From Luzula sylvatica (lineage: Eukaryota > Streptophyta > Magnoliopsida > Poales > Juncaceae), in NCBI GenBank assembly GCA_946800325.1, contig OX326959.1, forward strand, positions 12,864,862-12,928,861: a stretch of DNA of 64,000 bases, given 5' to 3'. Each line of letters opens with the position of its first letter. The first letter of the stretch is position 1. Both the position numbers and the translations under genes were made by a program. The notes beneath the pieces are model-generated. The model saw nothing but the letters and a program-made list of their open reading frames with translations, ran no database searches and was not told where the DNA came from. Shown piece by piece: positions 55,870 through 64,000 of this stretch.

Positions 55870-56216
55870 TGTTATGGTATGGAGACTTTTGGAAACCCGA
55901 GGATTAGGAAATTGGAAAAAGGAAACCTTGAAGAGATAGCAAAGTTTTCCATATATTGATATTGTCATGATTGAATGGTAATTAAGGCAATGATTATTTT
56001 CTTGTATTGGGTAGGAATTTAGCTATAAATAAAGGACTAGGCTAGAGTTTTATTCATTCCAACAAAGCACAATAATTTGTATTCTCTCTTTCTCCAGTAT
56101 AATAAAATAGTTTGAGTGCCGGCGGCCGTGGTTTTTCCCTTCGGGGTTTCCACGTAAAAATACTTGTGTCCGTGTGTTGTTCTTGTGTGTGTGTGTTTGC
56201 GGCGACGATCCTAACA
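55870..56216 (+). repeat. 5' LTR of Copia-C
   Basis: Starts TGTTATGGTATGG and ends GATCCTAACA, 347 bp. A TATA-like GCTATAAATAAAGG lies near 56030, a poly(A) signal AATAAAAT near 56100. Confidence 0.9.
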
Positions 56217-56257
56217 AGTAGTATCAGGGCAAAGGTTAAGGTTCGAGCAGACGAGAG

Positions 56258-57980
56258 ATGGACGAGAACAAAGTTTCGGTATGCCGGTTCGATGGGCGAG
56301 ACTTCGGTTACTGGAAGATGCAAATATAATCGTTGCTATGCCAGAAGGACCTAGAAGAGGCGCTATTCGAGACAAGGCCGGAAAGTATTACGGACGAAGG
56401 CAAGTGGAAGAAGATGAACCGCAAGGCGCTAAGCTATATCCAATTATCCCTGGCCAAGAACGTGGCGTTCAACGTAGCGAAGGAGACGACGGCTTTCGGG
56501 GTCATGAAAGTGATGGGGAATATCCCCGGCCCCGGGCCCGCGCAGCGGATATGTAGGCCCGGTCCGGTTCCCCGATTCCCGAGATCACGCCACGACTTCG
56601 AGGGTACGATGCAAATAGAAGGTTAGATCTTTACCGGTGCAAAATTGATTGCACACGAAGGGTTGATCGCTGCCTTCTTTCTCCTGTCACGTTGGTGACA
56701 ATACGCGCGTCCCACACCACGCGTCTTTCACCGCTCGTTGACTTCGCCGATTCGCTTGATTTCGTCTCCGACTCAATCTACTCGTCCGAATCGATCACAA
56801 TCGTGAGAGCCTCAGTTGTTGCTCCTCTACGTGTATCCACCTTGAATCGCAAGACTTCGGTCACGGATGCACCTGCCTAGACGATGCACCGGTGAACTTG
56901 CTTAATCGAATTGATTCTCTAAACCGTAAAACACCTTTTCACGGTTTCTCTCTTTTACACCTTTTCACTCTCTAGAAATTTGTCTCACAATTTTCTGGAT
57001 AATTTTGAATGAATTGCTTAGTTAAGATGAGAGAGAAAATCCTATTTATATATAATAGGATCAGGATTAGCCAAAAGGCATGTATATCCAATATACACCC
57101 TCTCATACAGAAAACTGCATGAACCTGGTCAGTATTCTGTCCAGACGAAATTGATAAATTTCCCTGACAGAAAATCAACCAACACGAAAGTTGTAGATAA
57201 TCGTATTATCTACACGACCCAATTTGGCCCAGCCCAATTGGAGTTCGTATGCAAAAGTTATGACTGTTTTACTAACTGTATGTCATACTGTTGCACCCTT
57301 TCGGTATTTCATAGAAACGACACTTATACTTCGTTCATATGAAATATATTTCTACATGAAGGTTATAGATAATCTAATTATCTATCTTACCCAATTTGAA
57401 CCATTCAAATCGGATTTTCCTACTGAAAGTTATGGCTACGAATGTACGACTACATTCGTTAATCCTTGTGTACACTTTTATGGTTGATCCTGAAACTGTA
57501 TTTCCTTCAGAAAGCGTTGTCCAACATGTACGAGAAACCATCTTCGCCAAACAAGCTGCACCTGGTGCGCCGTCTTTTCAATATGCGAATGACGGAGGGC
57601 GGATCTGTTGCAGAGCATCTAAATGCTTTTCAGGTTATTTCAAACCAATTAGACTCTTTTAAATTTAACCTTGGTGATGAGATGAAGGCACTCATGCTAC
57701 TGTCATCTCTCCCGGAGAGCTGGACGATGACGGTAGACGTTATCTGCGTCAAGGAGGATTTGACCTTTGAGGAAGTGCGGGACCGCATCTTGAATGACGA
57801 CATTCGGCAAAAGGAGCGGAGCGAAGCCTCGGGTTCCTCGGGTTCGGCGTTGAATTTGGATAGCCGGGGCCGTGAAGGTCAGAGGAGCAACAACCGCGGA
57901 CGAGCCAAGTTGAGAGGACGCAGCAAGTCAAGACCACGTGGCGAGTTGGAGTGCTGGAATTGTGGCAAAAAGGTCACATG
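56258..57980 (+). pseudogene. Copia-C gag, split by a nested solo LTR
   Basis: ATG at 56258 opens VCRFDGRDFGYWKMQ, a typical gag start, but a stop follows (56327) and the frame resumes with LSYIQLSLAKNVAF. The frame is interrupted at 56510 by the solo LTR and resumes at 57515, where ALSNMYEKPSSPNKLHL fits the gag motif exactly when the insert and one target copy are removed. The zinc knuckle CWNCGKK is followed by a one-base deletion near 57978 that shifts HMKRDC to another frame. Confidence 0.85.
56511..57509 (-). mobile_element. Solo LTR of the Copia-B family nested in Copia-C gag
   Basis: Starts TGATGGGGAATATCCCC and ends TGTATTTCCTTCA, which is the inverse of the Copia-B LTR (13220-14238). 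It is flanked by GAAAG at 56506-56510 and at 57510-57514, a perfect 5-bp target duplication. The internal region was lost by LTR-LTR recombination. Length is 999 bp. Confidence 0.9.
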
Positions 57981-59125
57981 AAGCGGGACTGCAAAGCCCC
58001 GAGAAAGGAGAAGGTGGAATCGAGTTCTGCAAATGTTGTCACCGAGCAAGACAGAGAAAACGCTCTCATTTTATGCGTCGACAACCCCGTCGAGTCCTGG
58101 GTTTTGGACTCGGGCGAATCCTTCCACTCAACCTCGCAGAAAGATAAGTTCTTAAATTTCAAGACAGGAGATTTAGGAAATGTTCACCTAGCAGATGGAA
58201 AGCCATTGAGCGTATTGGACATAGGTGATGTGCAGATAAAATCCAGCAACGGATTTAGATGGATCATGCGAGGAGTTCGGTACATTCCCGGTCTGAAGAA
58301 GAACTTCATATCCGTCGGGCAGATGGATAGCGAAGGCTACAAAACGGTGTTCGGGAACGGGTCGTGGAAGATTGTAAGGGGGCCATGGTGATAGCGAGAG
58401 GTACGAAGACGGAAACCCTCTATCTTACCGATAATAGAGGAGATTGTTTGGCATTTTCGGAAGCAGCGACTGATCCGATGTTATGGCACAATCGGCTCGG
58501 TCACATGAGTCACGAAGAGATGCAAGTGTTGATTTCCAAGGGTCTGTTACCGAAGGTAAAATCGGTACAAAACCGTTTCTGTGAGAACTGCGTGCTCGGC
58601 AAGCAAAGACGGGTCAGTTTTTCGAAGGCCGGACGAGAACTCAAGATGGGGAAGTTAGACTTGGTGCATACCGACGTGTGGGGACCAGCTCTGGTCCAGT
58701 CTATCGGGGGGTCACGATACTACGTCACCTTTATCGATGATTCAACTAGGAAGGTATGGATCTATTTTATTAAACACAAATCTGACGTGTTTAATGTGTT
58801 CAAAAGGTGGAAGGTAGAAGTCGAGACCGAGACCGGCTTGAAGCTGAAATGCTTGAAGTCGGATAATGGAGGGGAGTACGACGGTGCAGAGTTCAGAGGG
58901 TTTTGTGCGGAACAAGGAATCAAGCAGATTCGGACGGTTCCAAATCGACCTCAACAGAATGGGGTGGCAGAACGGATGAATCGAACTCTGAATGAACGAG
59001 CAAGGGCGATGCGATTGCATGCGGGATTGCCGAAGATGTTCTGGGCGGATGCGGTTAGCACGGCTGCATACCCTTATCAACCGTACTCCGATGAAATCCC
59101 TCAACCTCGAGCTACCTGAAGAGAA
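57951..59125 (+). pseudogene. Copia-C protease and integrase (frameshifted)
   Basis: After the zinc knuckle frameshift: protease motif VLDSGESFHST (usual DSGAS), then WIMRGVRYIPGLKKN. A one-base deletion near 58375 shifts frame, and the integrase follows from 58364: HNRLGHMSHEE and CENCVLGK zinc-binding part, HTDVWGP and KSDNGGEYDG with catalytic aspartates, and NGVAERMNRT with the glutamate. All three catalytic acids are present, but a one-base insertion near 59075 and another in a T run near 59166 break the end. Confidence 0.88.
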
Positions 59126-61110
59126 ATGGAGAGGAAAGAAGATTTCTCTTGGTCATTTGCGAATTTTTTTGGTAGTATCTCGTATGTCCATATCGACGCA
59201 GAGAAGAGGGACAAACTAGACGCGAAGGCCCAAAGATGTGTGTTCATTGGTTATGGATCGAATTACTTCGGTTATCAGTTTTGGATCGAGGAAAGTCGAA
59301 GAATAATTCGGTCAAGAGACGCAACCTTTAATGAAGGGGAACTCTACAAGAACAGGTTCGGTTTCGGAGGCGAATCGAAACCGGAGGAGAGTGTCTATCA
59401 AATCACGAGCAATGACGAGTCGAGCGAGCCCGAGGAAGATGAGTTTTCAGTCCAGGATATGACTGAAAATGGGGATGAAGACGTGCCTGAAATCGCGCAA
59501 GATGAAAGCCCAGAAACTCCGATTTTGAGACGATCAAGCTGGAGAATTAAGCCTACAAACCGTTATTCACCATCACTCCATCATTTGCTGCTAACCGATG
59601 CGGGTGAACCAGAAGGATACCGAGAGGCGGTACACGGAGGTGATTCAGTCAAGTGGGAGCGCGCGATGAAGGAGGAGATTGAGTCTCTCCGGAAGAACAA
59701 TACTTGGGAAATGACCCGGTTGCCAGATGGCAAGAAGACGCTGCAAAACAAATGGGTCTACCGAGTGAAGGACGAGTCAGATGGCAGCAAGAGATACAAG
59801 GCGAGGCTAGTAGTCAAGGGGTTTCTTCAGAAGAAGGGAATCGACTACACGGAGGTGTTCTCACCGGTGGTGAAGCTGACGACTATTCGCACGATGTCAA
59901 AACGGCGTTCCTTCATGGCGATTTGGAGGAGGACATCTATATGGTGCAACCTGAAGGTTTCGAGATCCCGGGAAAGGAGGATTTTGTGTGCAGGCTTAAG
60001 AAAATCTTGTACGGTTTAAAGCAGGCTCCAAGGCAGTGGTACAAGAAGTTCGACAAGTTCATGTGTGATCGTGGTTTCCGCAGAGGTGACACCGACCATT
60101 GTTGCTACTACAAGAGCAATGGAGAAACATACATTATATTATTTTTGTATATTGATGATATGCTCATTGCAGGTGCGAACATGAGGGAGATCGACAAGCT
60201 CAAGAGGGAGTTGTCGAGAGGATTTGAAATGAAGGATTTAGGAGAGGCGAGCCAAATTCTTGGGATGCGAATTACTCGAGATCGAAGCAAAGGTACTCTC
60301 ACAGTGTCGCAAGAGAAGTACAATAAGAAGGTGCTGGAGCGATTCCGAGTAGATGACGCCAAACCGAGAAGTACCCCACTCGGCGCACATTTCAAACTCT
60401 CCAAGGTGCAGTCACCGAAAACCACGGAGGAGAAGAAGAGGATGGAGAACGTGCCGTATTCATCGGCAGTGGGTAGCCTAATGTACGCCATGGTGTGCAC
60501 GAGACCCGACATTTCTCATGCAGTGGGAGTCGTGAGCCGGTTCATGGCGAACCCCGGCATCGAGCACTGGGAGGCGATTAAGTGGCTACTGAGATACTTG
60601 AAGGGCACCGCAAGCATGGCACTGTGCTACAAGAAAGGTGGCACGAGTTTGCAAGGCTTTGTAGATGCTGACCTAGGGGGAGATGTGGATAGTCGGAAGA
60701 GCACTTCCGGTTATGTCTTCACGATGGGAGGCACGGCGGTGAGTTGGATGTCGAGATTGCAGAAGTGTGTGTCGCTATTGACAACGGAGGCTGAGTATGT
60801 GGCAATCTCGGAGGCCGGAAAGGAGATGGTATGGCTCTTGACTTTTCTAAAGGAGATCGGGAAAGCTCAAGGATGCAAGACACTTTACACCGACAGTCAA
60901 AGTGCCTTATGTCTCGCGAAGAATCCGGTGTTCCACTCGAGGACCAAGCACATCCAACTGAAGTATCACTACATCCGGGAACTTGTGAGTGACGGGGTCT
61001 TATCGCTGGAGAAGATCCAAGGTGCCAAGAACGCTGCAGATATGTTGACCAAGGAAGTCCCCGCCGACAAGCTGAGGCTGTGCGTCGCCTCAGTGGGGCT
61101 GGTCACGTAA
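59126..61110 (+). pseudogene. Copia-C reverse transcriptase and RNase H (deleted, frameshifted)
   Basis: RT starts with WERAMKEEIESLRKNNTWEM, KWVYRVKDESDGSK and YKARLVVKGFLQKKGID. About 45 bases are lost with a frame change near 59897, joining LTTIRT to DVKTAFLHGDLEE of the next frame. Later motifs are intact: YGLKQAPRQWYKKFD, FLYIDDMLIAG (catalytic YIDD, about 60150), SSAVGSLMYAMVCTRPDI. RNase H has GFVDADLGGDVDSRKSTSG, TTEAEYVAISEA, YTDSQSALCLA and ends DKLRLCVASVGLVT at 61110. Confidence 0.9.
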
Positions 61111-61196
61111 ACCATGGGAGCTGTCGCCGGACTCAAGGAAGTCCCGCTCGGGACGGGAGAAAAGGAGATTGGTGCAAAAGTCTCCAAGTGGGAGAT

Positions 61197-61554
61197 TGTT
61201 ATGGTATGGAGACTTTTGGAAACCCGAGGATTAGGAAATTGGAAAAAGGAAACCTTGAAGAGATAGGAAAGTTTTCCATATATTGATATTGCCATGATTG
61301 AATGATAATTAAGGCAATGATTATTTCCTTGTATTATTTCCTTGTATTGGGTAGGAGTTTAGCTATAAATAGAGGGCTCGGCTAGAGTTTTATTCATTCC
61401 AATAAAGCACAATAATTTGTATTCTCTCTTTCTCCAGTATAATAAAATAGTTTGAGTGCCGGCGGCCGTGGTTTTTTCCCTTCGGGGTTTCCACGTAAAA
61501 TACTTGTGTCCGTGTGTTGTTTTTGCGTGTTTGTTTGCGGCGACGATCCTAACA
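61197..61554 (+). repeat. 3' LTR of Copia-C
   Basis: Starts TGTTATGGTATGG after the polypurine tract and ends GATCCTAACA, 358 bp. It differs from the 5' LTR by a 13-bp tandem duplication (ATTTCCTTGTATT) and about a dozen substitutions. Confidence 0.9.
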
Positions 61555-61559
61555 AATCG

Positions 61560-61883
61560 CCCTGTCGCCACCAGATTGGCCCAGAAGTGGAGGTCGCGAA
61601 GAACTAATCGGCGTAATCGCGTGCGTGAAGAATAAAGAGAAGGAAGGAGAGGGGACGGTTGACGGGCCCAACAAGAAAAAGCCGAAAAAAATAATCCAAG
61701 AAAAAAAAACCTGTTTTGTTGTAAAAAAACAGTCGACCGTTTTCTTCAACCGTTTTGCAAAAATGGACCGATTTTGCGACCATTTTATCGTTTTTTTTAC
61801 CTTTTTTACCGTTTTACACCATTTTTTACAACACTAGTCATAAGTGACCGTGTTAGTTATTGACATCCTTGATTTGAATTGCA
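61560..61883. other. Right flank of Copia-C insertion
   Basis: Continues the pre-insertion sequence at 55740-55864, which is richer in GC and may have been part of a gene or promoter, but no domain can be recognised across the rejoined site. From 61680 it becomes T/A-rich with words such as ACCGTTTT repeated. Confidence 0.4.
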
Positions 61884-61930
61884 ACTAGGAGAATACTCGC
61901 TCTACGCGGCGAGCATGGTAATTATATTTT
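61884..61930 (-). mobile_element. Helitron H6 3' end fragment (minus orientation)
   Basis: On the minus strand: CTCGCCGCGTAGAGCGAG hairpin, TATTCTC, CTAG and a flanking T. It is the same family as H2 and H5. Homology is lost after about 45 bp, where MULE-like sequence begins, so a MULE may have inserted into a Helitron. Confidence 0.55.
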
Positions 61931-62599
61931 GGAAATTTTACTATTGCAACCATGTTTCAAAACAATATTCACGAAATAACCAAGTTTTGAACATAATTCC
62001 CAAAATGTCTTTTGCGGGGTACCATTCAGCGCCAGGCGGGCATCCATTCTGCGCCTTTTCCTTAAACAGAAATAAATTGCTAATTGGACCGTTAATCTGG
62101 GGTTTAAAGCAAGACGGTGTATGGAATAGCGCCAGGCGCTGTATGGAAGTGCGCCTTTCTTCAAAGTCATGCCACGTGTCACTAGGCAAGGTATGGTATA
62201 GCGCCAGGCACTGTATGGAAGTGCGCCTTGCACATACATCCAAAACTGTACCGTCCTCTCTTTCTTTTTCTTTCTCTTCCCTTCTTTTTCTTTCTCTTCC
62301 CTTCTTTTCTTCTTCTTCCTTCTCGGTTTTCTTCTTCCCTCTTCAAATTTTATTTTTCCTTCTTCAAAATCAATTTGGTGAAGATTGTGGAGTTGTGGTA
62401 CGTATTTTTTGACATTTTTTTTCAGATCTGTGTATACTCGATATTATATGTGTTGTTTTGTTTGAAATGACAGATTTTTGGTGAAGTATTTTGGTGATTT
62501 CAAACTAGAGATTTGAAGGTTGTTCGTTTTCGATTTGAAGGTAAATATTTTGCTTTGTATTGAACTGTTTTAGTTAGGTTTTTTTTTGGAAAAATATAA

Positions 62600-62960
62600 T
62601 TACAAAAATGCCATTGAGTTAGGGTTAGAATTAGAAATTTTTTTTTCCAAAGTTAGGGTCAAAAATTAGGAAAAAAATTGCAAAATTAGAGTTCAAATTA
62701 CGGTTCAAATTAGGGTTGCAATTAGGGTTCAAATTAGGGTTGCAAAATTAGAAAAAAAAATTAGGGTTCAAATTAGAAAAAAAAATTAGGGTTCAAATTA
62801 GAAAATTGCAAAATTAGAAAATTTTTTTTACAAAAATGCCATTTAGTTAGGGTTCAAATTAGGGTTGCAATTGCCAAAAATGCATTTAAATTAGGATATG
62901 ATTTATAAATAAGTTAGGGTTTAAATTGCAAAATTAGGGTTTAAAATGACGAAAATGATC
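62600..62960 (+). repeat. Degenerate ATTAGGGTTCAA repeats
   Basis: Words such as TTAGGGTTCAAATTAGGG and TTGCAATTAGGG recur with A-rich spacers. Spacing is irregular. It contains TTAGGG, but not the plant telomere unit TTTAGGG in tandem. It probably is leader or intron sequence of the MULE. Confidence 0.6.
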
Positions 62961-63092
62961 AAAGTTAGGATTTAAATTGCCAAAAAAAATTTTAAGTTAG
63001 GGTTTCAATTACCAAAAAAAATTGTTGAAAAAACAATTTGAAAATTAAGAATTAAAAATTAATTTGACACAAGAACAACTTGTTGTGCAAGC

Positions 63093-63596
63093 ATGGAAGG
63101 GGCGCCCTTTTGTATTTTTTGGAACAGTAATATTATTAGGGACGGAAATATATCCCGTTATGAAGGAGGTAGAAGTACGTTCATAATTTTACCAAATGGA
63201 AGTAATTTTACGGATTTAATAAATTTGGTTCGTAATTGTACTGGAATAAATACAGAAATGTATGATATAATATTGAAAACGAATTGGTCATTTCAATCAG
63301 GGGTTTGGGATATTGTTGAAATTAATGGTGATTCAAGTTTAAGCATGATGATGGCAACTATTACCGGAGGTTATAACCAATTGTTTGTTGAACAAATAAC
63401 AAAATATAATCCTTATCATAATGATGCTGTTTTTGGTTATAATTATCCCGGTCATTCGTATGATTCTGGATACGATTTCGCATATTATTCGGGTCGTCCC
63501 GGGTCATCCCAACAGGTTGATGGGCCCTCGGAACCCGTTGCAAACGAGAGTCACGTACAATTAGAGGAAGATATGGAGAATGAAGAAGAAGAAGAA

Positions 63597-63627
<31 letters not shown>

Positions 63628-64000
63628 AAGAAGAAGAAGAAATGGAGGAAGACGACGATAGTAGTGAAAGTATTGTTCCAGAAATTGATATCGATTACGT
63701 GATTCATGAATCTAGTCAAAGTGGAGAGTGGATAAATGGAATGAATATGACAGAGGATATTCCCGAATTTTTTGAATATGACAAATGGGTGAATTTAATG
63801 GTATGTGAAGAAGGAGATGACGACAATGATGAAAGAAATGATTTGTCATCAGATAAATCTTGGCATGGGCTATTGTTTGCAACGAAGAAAGAAATGCAAA
63901 ACAAATTGAGAGATTGGTCGATTAAGAATTTTGTCGAGTTTCGGGTACAGAAAAGTAATACGAGTGAATATCAAATTCGTTGTGTTAAAGAAGAATGTGA
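63093..64000 (+). pseudogene. MULE transposase N-terminus with one in-frame stop, runs off the window
   Basis: The open stretch from 63093 begins MEGAPFCIFWNSNIIRDG. It is followed by STFIILPNGSNFTDLINLV, the ubiquitin/PB1-like N-terminal part of plant MuDR transposases. A long Glu tract is coded by GAA repeats (about 63580-63641); within it one codon is TAA (63597-63599). The same frame continues after the stop through EEDDDSSESI to LFATKKEMQNKLRDWSIKN and YQIRCVKEEC at 64000, the start of the MuDR DNA-binding/zinc domain. If real, the stop makes this a pseudogene; a single base difference in a microsatellite could also be a sequencing error. The start codon is tentative. Confidence 0.7.

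Larger units (their letters stand above)
55870..61554 (+). mobile_element. Full-length Ty1/copia retrotransposon Copia-C (TNT1/Tork-like)
   Basis: LTRs at 55870-56216 and 61197-61554, identical 5-bp target duplications (AATCG), a mutated primer site (TAGTATCAGGGC) after the 5' LTR and a polypurine tract (CAAGTGGGAGAT) before the 3' LTR. gag-protease-integrase-RT-RNase H follow in copia order. The LTRs differ by about a dozen substitutions and a 13-bp duplication in the 3' copy, so insertion is not very recent. A solo LTR of the Copia-B family is nested in gag (56511-57509). Several one-base frameshifts and a deletion in RT make it non-autonomous. Confidence 0.92.
61931..64000 (+). mobile_element. 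Mutator-like element (MULE), left part
   Basis: Starts near GGAAATTTTACTATTGCAACC. The first 300 bp hold a GC-rich motif three times: AGCGCCAGGCG with TGCGCC downstream at about 62028, AGCGCCAGGCGCTGTATGG with AAGTGCGCC at about 62129, and the same with GCACTG at about 62199. A long leader with ATTAGGGTTCAA-type repeats (about 62600-62960) precedes a transposase-like frame from 63093. The right end lies outside the window, so terminal inverted repeats and target duplication cannot be checked. Confidence 0.6.

Noticed and set aside
61879..62412. 177-codon frame with a Ser/Phe-rich tail
   Set aside because: It spans the Helitron end and MULE terminal region; the tail is a CTT/TTC repeat. Non-coding terminal sequence is the better explanation.
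62600..62960. Telomere-like TTAGGG repeats
   Set aside because: Units are irregular ATTAGGGTTCAA words, not tandem TTTAGGG, and lie in a MULE leader.
1..64000. tRNA, rRNA or other structured RNA genes
   Set aside because: None was recognised by eye. The tRNA-like words seen are retrotransposon primer-binding sites only. A covariance-model scan would be decisive but could not be run.

Overview
This window is nuclear DNA from a flowering plant, most likely a eudicot. It is AT-rich, its genes have plant-type introns, and it holds TNT1/Tork-like Ty1/copia retrotransposons primed by the initiator-Met tRNA motif, plus CACTA, hAT, MULE and Helitron elements. The species cannot be named from the sequence.

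Genes. The only clear host genes are five members of one family, the plant nucleotide-diphospho-sugar transferases of the At4g15970 type (Pfam Nucleotid_trans, CAZy GT77-like). They form a loose cluster: gene 1 (2950-4337, +), gene 2 (27344-28713, +), gene 3 (34671-36748, +), gene 4 (49441-50915, +) and gene 5 (51122-52527, -, convergent with gene 4). Each encodes a short cytosolic tail, one membrane anchor, a lumenal domain and a DxD motif, as expected of type II Golgi glycosyltransferases. All five share a phase-0 intron after the anchor exon and a phase-0 intron just before the DxD motif. In all of them the middle exon codes for 122-123 residues. Genes 1 and 2 are recent paralogues with a third intron that genes 3-5 lack. 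In gene 2 that intron lies between perfect 18-bp direct repeats containing AGGT, the signature of a recently gained intron.

Layout. 1-2550: MITE-type repeats. 2551-4337: candidate solo LTR abutting gene 1. 4484-8136: a MITE and a decayed copia element (Copia-A). 8568-23866: a repeated segment S (copies S1, S2 and partial S3), each full copy carrying the same Helitron, separated by the end of a CACTA element and a truncated copia element (Copia-B). Copia-B has an unusual array of palindromes in its leader. 23867-27165: copia remnants, a Helitron end, and an 1130-bp hAT-like element with an 8-bp target duplication upstream of gene 2. 27344-31436: gene 2, a fourth copy of S, a duplicated gene 2 tail and a palindromic MITE. 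33500-37430: gene 3 and flanking repeats. 39833-42240: a Helitron-like end and a GC-richer stretch. 43648-47664: a large imperfect inverted repeat whose loop holds a copy of the gene 4 upstream region. 48740-52573: a MITE and genes 4 and 5. 53364-55368: a Helitron end and a foldback MITE. 55870-61554: a complete, mutated copia element (Copia-C) with intact target duplication and a nested solo LTR of the Copia-B family. 61931-64000: the start of a MULE with transposase, running off the window.

Together this is a tandem glycosyltransferase cluster expanded and remodelled by transposons. Comparing gene 1 with gene 2, and gene 4 upstream DNA with its extra copy, gives natural empty sites that date and delimit several insertions. 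All exon boundaries and repeat limits were read by eye.
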